This document shows, piece by piece, positions 9,789 through 22,082 of a stretch of DNA of 64,000 nucleotides. Under the pieces are notes generated by a model, which was given only the letters and a program-made list of their open reading frames with translations, was not told where the DNA came from and did not search any database. The position numbers and the translations under genes are program-made. Position 1 is the stretch's first letter. Every line of letters begins with the position of its first letter. The stretch is from positions 2,975,698-3,039,697 of the forward strand of contig VLJF02000047.1 of NCBI GenBank assembly GCA_008360975.2. The letters are read 5' to 3'. This DNA is from Lichenostomus cassidix (lineage: Eukaryota; Chordata; Aves; Passeriformes; Meliphagidae).

Positions 9789-12700
9789 ACAGGCCCTCCA
9801 AGTCCACTTCCAGGTCACTTACTTTGTACAGATCCCAGGAAAAAACAGGTCTCCATCACAGGCCCTCCATGTCCACTTCCAGGTCACTTACTTTGTACAG
9901 ATCCCAGGAAAAACCAGATCCCCATCACAGGCACTCTATGTCCACTTCCACATCACTTACTTTGTACAGATCCCAGGAAAAACCAGGTCTCCATCAGAGG
10001 CGCTCTATGGCCACTTCCAGGTCACTTACCTTGTACAGATCCCAGGAAAAACCAGGTCTCCATCTCAGGCCCTCCATGTCCACTTCCAGGTCACTTACCT
10101 TGTACAGATCCCAGGAAAAACCAGGTCTCCATCACAGGCCCTCCAAGTCCACCTCCACGCCACTTACTTTCTACAGAGAGCGGGGCAATCCAGGTCTCCA
10201 GCATAGACGCTCCAAGTCCACCTCCAGGTCACTTACTTTGTACAGATCCCAGGAAAAACCAGGTCTCCATCACAGGCACTCTATGGCCACTTCCAGGTCA
10301 CTTACTTTGTACAGATCCCAGGAAAAACCAGGTCCCCATCACAAGCCCTCCAAGTCCACCTCAACGCCACTTACTTTCTACAGACTGCGGGGCAATCCAG
10401 GTCTCCAGCATAGACCCTCCAAGTCCACTCCACATCACTGACTTTGTACAGATCCCAGGAAAAAACAGGTCTCCATCACAGGCCCTCCAAGTCCACTTCC
10501 AGGTCACTTACTTTCTACAGACTGTAGGAAAAACCAGGTCCCCATCACAGGCGCTCTAAGTCCATCTCGAGGCCACTTACTTTCTACACAGCATGGGCAC
10601 ATCAAGGCCTCCAGCACTGACGCTCTAAGTCCACACACACCCCACTTACCTTGTACAGATCCCAGGAAAAACCAGGTCTCCATCACAGGCCCTCAAAGTC
10701 CACTTCCAGGTCACTTACCTTGTACAGATCCCAGGAAAAACCAGGTCTCCATCACAGGCCCTCCAAGTCCACCTCCACGCCACTTACTTTCTACAGACCG
10801 CGGGGCAATCCAGGTCTCCAGCATAGACGCTCCAAGTCCACTTCCAGGTCACTTACTTTGTACAGATCCCAGGAAAAACCAGGTCTCCATCACAGGCGCT
10901 CTATGTCCACTTCCATGTCACTTACTTTGTACAGATCCCAGGATAAACCAGGACTCCAACACAGGCCCTCCAAGTCCACTTCCAGGTCACTTACTTTGTA
11001 CAGATCCCAGGAAAACCAGGTCTCCATCACAGGCCCTCCAAGTCCACTTCCAGGTCACTTACTTTGTACAGATCCCAGGAAAAACCAGGTCTCCATCACA
11101 GGCCCTCAAAGTCCACTTCCAGGTCACTTACGTTGTAAAGATCCCTGGAAAACCAGGTCTCCATCACAGGCACTCTAAGTCCATCTCAAGGCCACTTACT
11201 TTCTACACAGCATGGGAACATCATGGCCTCCAGCACAGACGCTCTAAGTCCACGTCCACCCCACTTACCTTGTACAGATGCCAGGAAAAACCAGGTCTCC
11301 ATCACCGGCACTCTATGTCCACTTCCAGGTCACTTACTTGGTACAGATCCCAGGAAAAACCAGGTCCCCATCACAGGCCCTCCATGTCCACTTCCAGGTC
11401 ACTTACCTTGTACAGATCCCAGGAAAAACCAGGTCTCCATCACAGGCCCTCCATGTCCACTTCCAGGTCACTTACCTTGTACAGATCCCAGGAAAAACCA
11501 GGTCTCCATCACAGGCCCTCCATGTCCACTTCCAGGTCACTTACCTTGAACAGATCCCAGGAAAAACCAGGTCTCCATCACAAGCCCTCCAAGTCCACCT
11601 CCACGCCACTTACTTTCTACAGACTGCGGGGCAATCCAGGTCTCCAGCATAGACCCTCCAAGTCCACTCCACATCACTGACTTTGTACAGATCCCAGGAA
11701 AACACAGGTCTCCATCACAGACCCTCCATGTCCACCTCCACGCCACTTACCTTGTACAGATCCCAGGAAAAACCAGGTCTCCATCACAGGCCCTCCATGT
11801 CCACTTCCAGGTCACTTACCTTGTACAGATCCCAGGAAAAACCAGGTCGCCATCACAGGCCCTCCATGTCCACTTCCAGGTCACTTACCTTTTACAGATC
11901 CCAGGAAAAAACAGGTCTCCATCACAGGCCCTCCAAGTCCACTTCAAGGTCACTTACCTTGTACAGATCCCAGGAAAAACCAGGTCTCCATCACAGGCGC
12001 TCTAAGTCCACTTCAAGGTCACTTACTTTGTACAGATCCCAGGAAAAACCAGGTCTCCATCACAGGCCCTCCATGTCCACTTCCAGGTCACTTACCTTGT
12101 ACAGATCCCAGGAAAAACCAGGTCTCCATCACAGGCCCTCCATGTCCACTTCAGGTCACTTACCTTGTACAGATCCCAGGAAAAACCAGGTCTCCATCAC
12201 AGGCCCTCCAAGTCCACTTCCAGGTCACTTACCTTGTACAGATCCCAGGAAAAACCAGGTCTCCATCACAGGCCCTCCATGTCCACTTCCAGGTCACTTA
12301 CCTTGTACAGATCCCAGGAAAAACCAGGTCTCCAGCATAGACGCTCCAAGTCCAACTCCACGCCACTTACTTTCTACAGACCGCGGGGCAATCCAGGTCT
12401 CCAGCATAGACGCTCCAAGTCCACTTCCAGGTCACTTACTTTGTACAGATCCCAGGAAAAAACAGGTCTCCATCACAGGCGCTCTATGGCCACTTCCAGG
12501 TCACTTACTTTGTACAGATCCCAGGAAAAACCAGGTCTCCATCTCAGGCCCTCCATGTCCACTTCCAGGTCACTTACCTTGTACAGATCCCAGGAAAAAC
12601 CAGGTCTCCATCACAAGCCCTCCAAGTCCACCTCCACGCCACTTACATTCTACAGACAGCGGGGCAATCCAGGTCTCCAGCATAGACGCTCCAAGTCCAC

Positions 12701-14602
12701 TTCCAGGTCACTTACTTTGTACAGATCCCAGGAAAAACCAGGTCTCCATCACAGGCACCCTATGGCCACTTCCAGGTCACTTACTTTGTACAGATCCCAG
12801 GAAAAACCAGGTCTCCATCACAAGCCCTCCAAGTCCACCTCCACGCCACTTACTTTCTACAGACTGCGGGACAATCCAGCTCTCCATCACAGGCCCTCCA
12901 AGTCCACTCCACATCACTGACTTTGTACAGATCCCAGGAAAAAACAGGTCTCCATCACAGGCGCTGCAAGTCCACTTCCAGGTCACTTACTTTGTACAGA
13001 TCCCAGGAAAAACCAGGTCCCCATCACAGGCGCTCTAAGTCCATCTCGAGGCCACTTACTTTCTACACAGCATGGGCACATCAAGGCCTCCAGCACTGAC
13101 GCTCTAAGTCCACACCCACCCCACTTACCTTGTACAGATCCCAGGAAAAACCAGGTCTCCATCACAGGCGCTGCAAGTCCACTTCCAGGTCACTTACTTT
13201 GTACAGATCCCAGGAAAAACCAGGTCTCCATCACAGGCGCTCTAAGTCCACTTCCAGGTCACTTACCTTGTACAGATCCCAGGAAAAACCAGGTCTCCAA
13301 CACAGGCCCTCCAAGTCCACTTCCAGGTCACTTACTTTGTACAGATCCCAGGAAAAACAGGTCTCCATCACAGGCCCTCCAAGTCCACTTCCAGGTCACT
13401 TACTTGGTACAGATCCCAGGAAAAACCAGGTCTCCATCACAGGCCCTCCATGTCCACTTCCAGGTCACTTACGTTGCAAAGATCCCAGGAAAAACCAGGT
13501 CTCCATCACAGGCGCTCTAAGTCCATCTCAAGGCCACTTACTTTCTACACAGCATGGGCACATCAAGGCCTCCAGCACAGACGCTCTAAGTCCACGTCCA
13601 CCCCACTTACCTTGTACAGATGCCAGGAAAAACCAGGTCTCCATCACCGGCACTCTATGTCCACTTCCAGGTCACTTACTTTGTACAGATCCCAGGAAAA
13701 ACCAGGTCTCCATCACAGGCCCTCCATGTCCACTTCCAGGTCACTTACTTTGTACAGATCCCAGGAAAAAACAGGTCTCCATCACAGGCCCTCCAAGTCC
13801 ACTTCCAGGTCACTTACTTTGTACAGATCCCAGGAAAAACCAGGTCTCCATCACAGGCCCTCAGTCCACTTCCAGGTCACTTACCTTGTACAGATCCCAG
13901 GAAAAACCAGGTCTCCATCACAGGCCCTCCATGTCCACTTCCAGGTCACTTACCTTGTACAGATCCCAGGAAAAACCAGGTCTCCAGCATAGACGCTCCA
14001 AGTCCACCTCCACGCCACTTACTTTCTACAGACCGCGGGGCAATCCAGGTCTCCAGCATAGACTCTCCAAGTCCACTTCCAGGCCACTTACTTTGTACAG
14101 ATCCCAGGAAAAACCAGGTCTCCATCACAGGCGCTCTATGTCCTTTTCCAGGTCACTTACTTTGTACAGATCCCAGGAAAAACCAGGTCTCCATCACAGG
14201 CCCTCCAAGTCCACTTCCAGGTCATTTACTTTGAAAAGATCCCAGGAAAAACCAGGTTTCCATCAGAGGCCCTCCAAGTCCACTTCCAGGTCACTTACTT
14301 TGTACAGATCCCAGGAAAAACCAGGTCCCCATCACAGGCCCTCCAAGTCCACTCCACATCACTTACTTTGTTCAGATCCCAGGAAAAAACAGGTCCCCAT
14401 CACAGGCCCTCCAAGTCCACTCCACATCACTTACTTTGTACAGATCCCAGGAAAAACCAGGTCTCCATCACAGGCGCTCTATGGCCACTTCCAGCTCACT
14501 TACTTGGTACAGATCCCAGGAAAAAACAGGTCTCCATCACAGGCCCTCCATGTCCACTTCCAGGTCACTTACCTTGTACAGATCCCAGGAAAAACCAGGT
14601 CT

Positions 14603-14607
14603 CCATC
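14603..14607 (+). repeat. Target site duplication, left, LTR copy 2
   Basis: CCATC precedes the LTR at the same monomer position as in copy 1; its partner is at 15118-15122. Confidence 0.92.
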
Positions 14608-15117
14608 TGTCCTAGGTTGCAATATTGATGTAGTTAAGTATTCTATTACCACCAGCTGTGGGCCATTAGCTGCTATCACCCACTCCGGATGACAGGCAAT
14701 GGGCCATCTGTTAGCTATTATCACTTGCTAACGACCCACCCGGCATGACAGGCAATGGGCCATCAGGGACCCACCGTGTGACTCATGGACTTATCTCATC
14801 CCATTGTGAGATGCTCTGCCGAGGAGGGAGGAGCCAGGTGTTCCCACCTGGATATAACCTGGCCCTGGAACTGCCTGAGCTAGCCCTGTCTACTGGGTTC
14901 CCAGAGGACCAGAGCTACCACTGGATCTTCAGCTGGAGACTAGACCTTCACAGATCACCGCTTCAACTGGACTACTTCAGTTGGACTGCTACTACCACCC
15001 TAACAGGGTGTTAGGTTGTATCTGACTTTGTCAGTGCTTTTCCTTGTATTATTTCACTTATTTTTAATTTCAATCTTGACTTGTGATCTCCCACTGGTTT
15101 GTTTTCAAACCAATACA
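14608..15117 (+). mobile_element. Solo LTR, copy 2 (510 bp)
   Basis: It is nearly identical to copy 1: same TGTCCTAGG start, CCAATACA end, internal 56-bp duplication, TATA-like box (14851-14857) and CCATC flanks. Differences I can see are CTAGACC for CTACACC, one G lost in CACAGATCACC, GGACTAC for GGACAAC, and TTTTTAATTTC for TTTTTCATTTC. The identical insertion base within the monomer and the matching flanks show that it was copied with the surrounding satellite and did not insert independently. Confidence 0.88.
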
Positions 15118-15122
15118 CCATC
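15118..15122 (+). repeat. Target site duplication, right, LTR copy 2
   Basis: CCATC follows the terminal ACA and continues into ACAGGCCC of the resumed monomer. Confidence 0.92.
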
Positions 15123-18100
15123 ACAGGCCCTCCAAGTCCACTTCCAGGTCACTTACTTGGTACAGATCCCAGGAAAAACCAGGTCTCCATCACAGGCCCT
15201 CCATGTCCACTTCCAAATCACTTACTTTGTACAGATCCCAGGAAAAACCAGATCCCCATCACAGGCACTCTATGTCCACTTCCACATCACTTACTTTGTA
15301 CAGATCCCAGGAAAAACCAGGTCTCCATCACAGGCGCTCCATGGCCACTTCAAGGTCACTTACTTTGTACAGATCCCAGGAAAAACCAGGTCTCCATCTC
15401 AGGCCCTCCATGTCCACTTCCAGGTCACTTACCTTGTACAGATCCCAGGAAAAACCAGGTCTCCATCACAGGCCCTCCAAGTCCACCTCCACGCCACTTA
15501 CTTTCTACAGACAGCGGGGCAATCCAGGTCTCCAGCATAGACGCTCCAAGTCCACCTCCAGGTCACTTACCTTGTACAGATCCCAGGAAAAACCAGGTCT
15601 CCATCACAGGCACTCTATGGCCACTTCCAGGTCACTTACTTTGGACAGATCCCAGGAAAAACCAGGTCTCCATCACAAGCCCTCCAAGTCCACCTCCACC
15701 CCACTTACTTTCTACAGACTGCGGGGCAATCCAGGTCTCCAGCATAGACCCTCCAAGTCCACTCCACATCACTGACTTTGTACAGATCCCAGGAAAAAAC
15801 AGGTCTCCATCACAGGCCCTCCAAGTCCACTTCCAGGTCACTTACTTTCTACAGATCCCAGGAAAAACCAGGTCGCCATCACAGGCGCTCTAAGTCCATC
15901 TCAAGGCCACTTACTTTCTACACAGCATGGGCACATCAAGGCCTCCAGCACTGACGCTCTAAGTCCACACCCACCCCACTTACCTTGTACAGATCCCAGG
16001 AAAAAACAGGTCTCCATCACAGGCCCTCCAAGTCCACTTCCAGGTCACTTACTTTGTACAGATCCCAGGAAAAACCAGGTCCCCATCACAGGCCCTCCAA
16101 GTCCACTTGCAGGTCACTAACTTTGTACAGATCCCAGGAAAAACCAGGTCCCCATCACAGGCCCTGGTCCAAGTCCACTTCCAGGTCACTTACTTTGTAC
16201 AGATCCCAGGATAAACAGGTCTCCATCACAGGCCCTCCAAGTCCACTTCCAGGTCACTTACCTTGTACAGATCCCAGGAAAAACAAGGTCTCCATCACAG
16301 GCCCTCCATATCCACTTCCAGGTCACTTACCTTGTAGAGATCCCAGGAAAAACCAGGTCTCCAGCATAAACGCTCCATGTCCACCTCCACGCCACTTACT
16401 TTCTACAGACTGCGGGGCAATCCAGGTCTCCAGCATAGACCCTCCAAGTCCACTCCACATCACTGACTTTGTACAGATCCCAGGAAAAAACAGGTCCCCA
16501 TCACAGGCCGTCCAAGTCCAATTCCAGGTCACTTACTTTGTACAGATCCCAGGAAAAACCAGGTCTCCATCACAGGCCCTCCAAGTCCACTTCCAGGTCA
16601 CTTACTTTGTACAGATCCCAGGAAAAAACAGGTCTCCATCACAGGCCCTCCAAGTCCACTTCCAGGTCACTTACTTGGTACAGATCCCAGGAAAAACCAG
16701 GTCCCCATCACAGGCGCTCTAAGTCCATCTCGAGGCCACTTACTTTCTACACAACATGGGCTCATCAAGGCCTCCAGCACAGACCCTCCATGTCCACGTC
16801 CACCCCACTTACCTTGTACAGATCCCAGGAAAAACCAGGTCTCCATCACAGGCACTCTATGTCCACTTCCACATCACTTACTTTGTACAGATCCCAGGAA
16901 AAACCAGGTCTCCATCACAGGCGCCCTATGGCCACTTCCAGGTCACTTACTTTGTACAGATCCCAGGAAAAACCAGGTCTCCATCTCAGGCCCTCCATGT
17001 CCACTTCCAGGTCACTTACCTTGTACAGATCCCAGGAAAAACCAAGTCTCCATCACAGGCCCTCCAAGTCCACCTCCACGCCACTTACTTTCTACGGACC
17101 GCGGGGCAATCCAGGCCTCCAGCATGAACACTCCAAGTCCACTTCCAGGTCACTTACTTTCTACAGATCCCAGAAAAAAACAGGTCTCCATCACAGGCCC
17201 TCTATGTCCACTTCCACATCACTTACTTTGTACAGATCCCAGGAAAAACCAGGTCTCCATCTCAGGCCCTCCATGTCCACTTCCAGGTCACTTACCTTGT
17301 ACAGATCCCAGGAAAAACCAGGTCTCCATCACAAGCCCTCCAAGTCCACCTCCACGCCACTTACTTTCTACAGACTGCGGGGCAATCCAGCTCTCCATCA
17401 CAGGCCCTCCAAGTCCACTCCACATCACTGACTTTGTACAGATCCCAGGAACAAACAGGTCTCCATCACAGGCCCTCCAAGTCCACTTCCAGGTCACTTA
17501 CTTTCTACAGATCCCAGGAAAAACCAGGTCCCCATCACAGGCGCTCTAAGTCCATCTCGAGGCCACTTACTTTCTACACAGCATGGGCACATCAAGGCCT
17601 CCAGTACAGACGCTCTAAGTCCACACCCACCCCACTTACTTTGTACAGATCCCAGGAAAAACCAGGTCTCCATCACAGGCGCTGCAAGTCCACTTCCAGG
17701 TCACTTACTTTGTACAGATCCCAGGAAAAACCAGGTCCCCATCACAGGCCCTCCAAGTCCACTTCCAGGTCACTTACTTTGTACAGATCCCAGGAAAAAC
17801 CAGGTCTCCATCACAGGCCCTCCAAGTCCAATTCCAGGTCACTTACTTTGTACAGATCCCAGGAAAAACCAGGTCTCCATCACAGGCGCTCTAAGTCCAC
17901 TTCCAGGTCACTTACCTTGTACAGATCCCAGGAAAAACCAGGTCTCCAACACAGGCCCTCCAAGTCCACTTCCAGGTCACTTACTTTGTACAGATCCCAG
18001 GAAAAACAGGTCTCCATCACAGGCCCTCCAAGTCCACTTCCAGGTCACTTACTTTGTACAGATCCCAGGAAAAACCAGGTCTCCATCACAGGCCCTCAAA

Positions 18101-19431
18101 GTCCACTTCCAGGTCACTTACGTTGCAAAGATCCCAGGAAAAACCAGGTCTCCATCACAGGCGCTCTAAGTCCATCTCGAGGCCACTTACTTTCTACACA
18201 GCATGGGCACATCAAGGCCTCCAGCACAGACGCTCTAAGTCCACGTCCACCCCGCTTACCTTGTACAGATGCCAGGAAAAACCAGGTCTCCATCACCGGC
18301 ACTCTATGTCCACTTCCAGGTCACTTACTTTGTACAGATCCGAGGAAAAACCAGGTCTCCATCACAGGCCCTCCATGTCCACTTCCAGGTCACTTACTTT
18401 GTACAGATCCCAGGAAAAACCAGGTCGCCATCACAGGCCCTCCATGTCCACTTCCAGGTCACTTACCTTGTACAGATCCCAGGAAAAAACAGGTCTCCAT
18501 CACAGGCGCTCTATGGCCACTTCCAGCTCACTTACTTGGTACAGATCCCAGGAAAAAACAGGTCTCCATCACAGGCCCTCCAAGTCCACTTCCAGGTCAC
18601 TTACCTTGTACAGATCCCAGGAAAAACCAGGTCTCCATCACAGGCCCTCTAAGTCCACCTCCACGCCACTTACTTTCTACAGACAGCGGGGCAATGCAGG
18701 TCTCCAGCATAGACGCTCCAAGTCCACCTCCAGGTCACTTACCTTGTACAGATCCCAGGAAAAACCAGGTCTCCATCACAGGCCCTCCATGTCCACTTCC
18801 AGGTCACTTACCTTGTACAGATCCCAGGAAAAACCAGGTCGCCATCACAGGCCCTCCATGTCCACTTCCAGGTCACTTACCTTGTACAGATCCCAGGAAA
18901 AACCAGGTCTCCATCACAGGCCCTCCATGTCCACTTCCAGGTCACTTACCTTGTACAGATCCCAGGAAAAACCAGGTCTCCATCACAGGCCCTCCAAGTC
19001 CACTTCCAGGTCACTTACTTTGTACAGATCCCAGGAAAAACCAGGTCTCCATCACAGGCACTCCAAGTCCACTTCCAGGTCACTTACTTTGTACAGATCC
19101 CAGGAAAAACCAGGTCTCCATCACAGCCCCTCCAAGTCCACTTCCAGGTCACTTACTTTGTACAGATTGCGGGGAAATCCAGGTCTCCATCATAGGCCCT
19201 CCATGTCCACTTCCAGGTCACTTACATTGTACAGATCCCAGGAAAAACCAGGTCTCCATCACAGGCCCTCCAAGTCCACTTCCAGGTCACTTACTTGGTA
19301 CAGATCCCAGGAAAAACCAGGTCTCCATCACAGGCCCTCCATGTCCACTTCCAGGTCACTTACTTTGTACAGATCCCAGGAAAAACCAGGTCTCCATCAC
19401 AGGCCCTCCAAGTCCACCTCCACGTCACTTA
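15118..19431 (+). repeat. 69-bp satellite array, left arm, segment 3 (up to the gap)
   Basis: Forward-oriented monomers continue to the gap. Landmarks are a 3-bp insertion at about 16166 (GCCCTGGTCCAAG), a one-off AGGAACAAACAGG unit at about 17447 that recurs inverted near 60010-60020 in the right arm, and a largely uniform A-type run from about 18730 to 19400. The last bases before the Ns are CACGTCACTTA, cut mid-monomer. No gene is present. Confidence 0.96.
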
Positions 19432-19931
19432 NNNNNNNNNNNNNNNNNNNNNNNNNNNNNNNNNNNNNNNNNNNNNNNNNNNNNNNNNNNNNNNNNNNNN
19501 NNNNNNNNNNNNNNNNNNNNNNNNNNNNNNNNNNNNNNNNNNNNNNNNNNNNNNNNNNNNNNNNNNNNNNNNNNNNNNNNNNNNNNNNNNNNNNNNNNNN
19601 NNNNNNNNNNNNNNNNNNNNNNNNNNNNNNNNNNNNNNNNNNNNNNNNNNNNNNNNNNNNNNNNNNNNNNNNNNNNNNNNNNNNNNNNNNNNNNNNNNNN
19701 NNNNNNNNNNNNNNNNNNNNNNNNNNNNNNNNNNNNNNNNNNNNNNNNNNNNNNNNNNNNNNNNNNNNNNNNNNNNNNNNNNNNNNNNNNNNNNNNNNNN
19801 NNNNNNNNNNNNNNNNNNNNNNNNNNNNNNNNNNNNNNNNNNNNNNNNNNNNNNNNNNNNNNNNNNNNNNNNNNNNNNNNNNNNNNNNNNNNNNNNNNNN
19901 NNNNNNNNNNNNNNNNNNNNNNNNNNNNNNN
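19432..19931. other. Assembly gap, 500 N
   Basis: There are exactly 500 undetermined bases. A round number like this is a placeholder used in scaffolding when gap size is unknown. Satellite orientation is forward on the left and reverse on the right, so the join between the flanking contigs is not supported by sequence continuity. Confidence 0.98.
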
Positions 19932-22082
19932 GTACAAAGTAAGTGAGCTGGAAGTGGCCATAGAGCGCCTGTGATGGAGACCTGGTTTTTCCTGAGATCT
20001 GTACAAAGTAAATGACCTGGAGTGGACATGGAGGGCCTGTGATGGAGACCTGGTTTTTCCTGGGATCTGTACAAGGTAAGTGACCTGGAAGTGGACATGG
20101 AGGGCCTGTGATGGAGACCTGGTTTTTCCTGGGATCTGTACAAGGTAAGTGGCGTGGAGGTTGACATGGAGGGCCTGTGATGGAGACCTGTTTTTTCCTG
20201 GGATCTGTACAAATTCAGTGATGTGGAGTGGACTTGGAGCGTCTATGCTGGAGACCTGGATTGCCCCACAGTCTGTAGAAAGTAAGTGGCGTGGAGATGG
20301 ACTTGGAGCGCCTATGATGGAGACCTGGTTTTTCCTGGGATCTGTACAAGGTAAGTGACCTGGAAGTGGACATGGAGGGCCTGTGATGGAGACCTGGTTT
20401 TTCCTGGTATCTGTAAAAAGTAAGTGACCTGGAAGTGGACATAGAGCGCCTGTGATGGAGACCTGGTTTTTCCTGGGATCTGTACAAAGTAATTGACCTG
20501 GAGTGGACTTGGAGGGCCCGTGATGGAGACCTGTTTTTTCCTGGGATCTGAACAAAGTAAATTATCTGGAGTGGACATGGAGGGCCCGTGATGGAGACCT
20601 GTTTTTTCCTGGGATCTGTACAAAACAAGTGACCTGGAAGTGGACTTGGAGGGCCCGTGATGGAGACCTGTTTTTTCCTGGGATCTGTACAAAGTAAGTG
20701 ACCTGGAAGTGGACATGGAGGGCCTGTGATGGAGACCTGGTTTTTCCTGGGATCTGTACAAAGTAAGTGACCTGGAAAAGGACATAGAGCGCCTGTGATG
20801 GAGACCTAGATTTTCCCATGATCTGTACAAAGTAAGTGACCTTGAAATGGACATTGAGCGCCTATGATGGAGACCTGTATTTCCCAGCGATCTTTAAAAA
20901 GTAAGTGACCTGGAAGTGGACTTTGAGTGCCTATGATGGAGACCTGGTTTTTCCTGGGATCTGTACAAGTAAGTGACCTGGAAGTGGACATGGAGGGCCT
21001 GTGATGGAGACCTGTTTTTTCCTGCGATCTGTACAAAGTAAGTGACCTGGAAGTGGACATGGAGGGCCTGTGATGGAGACCTGTTTTTTCCTGGGATCTG
21101 TACAAAGTAAGTGACCTGGAAGTGGACATAGAGCGCCTGTGATGGAGACCTGTTTTTTCCTGGGATCTGTACAAAGTAAGTGACCTGGAAGTGGACATAG
21201 AGTGCCTGTGATGGAGACCTGGTTTTTCATGGGATCTTTACAACGTAAGTGACCTGGAAGTGGACTTTCAGCGCCTGTGATGGAGACCTGTTTTTTCCTG
21301 GGATCTGTACAAAGTAAGTGACCTGGAAGTGGACATAGAGCGCCAGTGATGGAGACCTGGTTTTTCCTAGCATCTGTACAAGGTAAGTGACCTGGAAGTG
21401 GACATAGAGCGCCTGTGATGGAGACCTGGTTTTTCCTGGGATCTGTACAAGGTAAGTGGCGTGGAGGTGGACATGGAGGGCCTGTGATGGAGACCTGTTT
21501 TTTCCTGGGATCTGTACAAAGTCAGTGATGTGGAGTGGACTTGGACTGTCTATGCTGGAGACCTGGATTGCCCCACAGTTTGTAGAAAGTAAGTGGCGTG
21601 GAGGTGGACTTGGAGCGTCTATGCTGGAGACCTGGTTTTTCCTGGGATCTGTACAAGGTAAGTGACCTGGAAGTGGACATGGAGGGCCTGTGATGGAGAC
21701 CTCGTTTTTCCTGGGATCTGTACAAGGTAAGTGACCTGGAAGTGGACATGGAGGGCCTGTGATGGAGACCTGGTTTTTCCTGGGATCTGTACCAAGTAAG
21801 TGACCTGGAAGTGGACATGGAGGGCCTGTGATGGAGACCTGGTTTTTCCTGGGATCTGTACAAGGTAAGTGACCTGGAAGTGGACTTGGAGGGCCTGTGA
21901 TGGAGACCTGGTTTTTCCTGGGATCTGTAAAAAGTAAGTGACCTGGAAGTGGACTTGGAGCGCCTATGATGGAGACCTGGATTGCCCCGCGATCTGTACA
22001 AAGTAAGTGGCGTGGAGGTGGACTTGGAGCGTCTATGCTGGAGACCTGGTTTTTCCTGGGATCTGTACAAAGTAAGTGACCT

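Larger units (their letters stand above)
8600..10650 (+). repeat. Segmental duplication, copy 1 (5,335-bp spacing, contains LTR)
   Basis: This block matches 13935-15984 at an offset of 5,335 bp upstream of the LTR and 5,334 bp after it; the LTR itself differs by one base in length. Shared private variants include CTATGTCCTTTTCC (8801 and 14136), ACTTTGAAAAGATCCC just after it, TTCAGATCCC E units, and GCCACTTCCAGCTCAC just before the LTR. Upstream of about 8600 the register slips by three monomers (landmarks 8077 and 13620 are 5,543 apart). Outer limits are approximate. Confidence 0.85.
9784..14607 (+). repeat. 69-bp satellite array, left arm, segment 2
   Basis: The array resumes in register after the LTR and runs to the second LTR. 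It shows the same A/B/C/E mix. At about 10508-10540 there is one unit reading CTACAGACTGTAGGAAAAACC, a hybrid of B and A types (quoted in part: GACTGTAGGAAAAACC). A small deletion occurs near 13861 (GCCCTCAGTCC). There is no gene or unique sequence. The last ~670 bp belong to the second copy of the 5,335-bp duplication. Confidence 0.97.
13935..15984 (+). repeat. Segmental duplication, copy 2 (5,335-bp spacing, contains LTR)
   Basis: This is the partner of 8600-10650. It preserves monomer order, private variants and the LTR in the same register. The few differences seen are single bases, for example CACTGGCCC versus CACAGGCCC near 8862, and CACACACCCC versus CACCCACCCC near 10632. The LTR copies differ by only about four changes in 510 bp, so the duplication looks recent. 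Confidence 0.85.

Noticed and set aside
9268..15122. LTR copies 1 and 2 as the two ends of one provirus
   Set aside because: Each copy has its own CCATC duplication on both sides and is flanked on both sides by in-register satellite. A provirus would have one duplication outside the pair and viral genes between.
1..19431. CRISPR array
   Set aside because: The repeats are directly adjacent 69-bp monomers with no unique spacers, and the LTR, CpG decay and size point to a eukaryotic satellite.
17434..19974. 846-codon open frame running into the right arm
   Set aside because: It is read through 500 Ns, so its continuity is artificial.
18700..21000. Perfect palindrome centred on the gap
   Set aside because: The monomer subtypes next to the gap do not mirror each other: the left side is mostly uniform A type and the right side carries GAGGGCCCGTG and CCTGAGATC variants. 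Only orientation is inverted.
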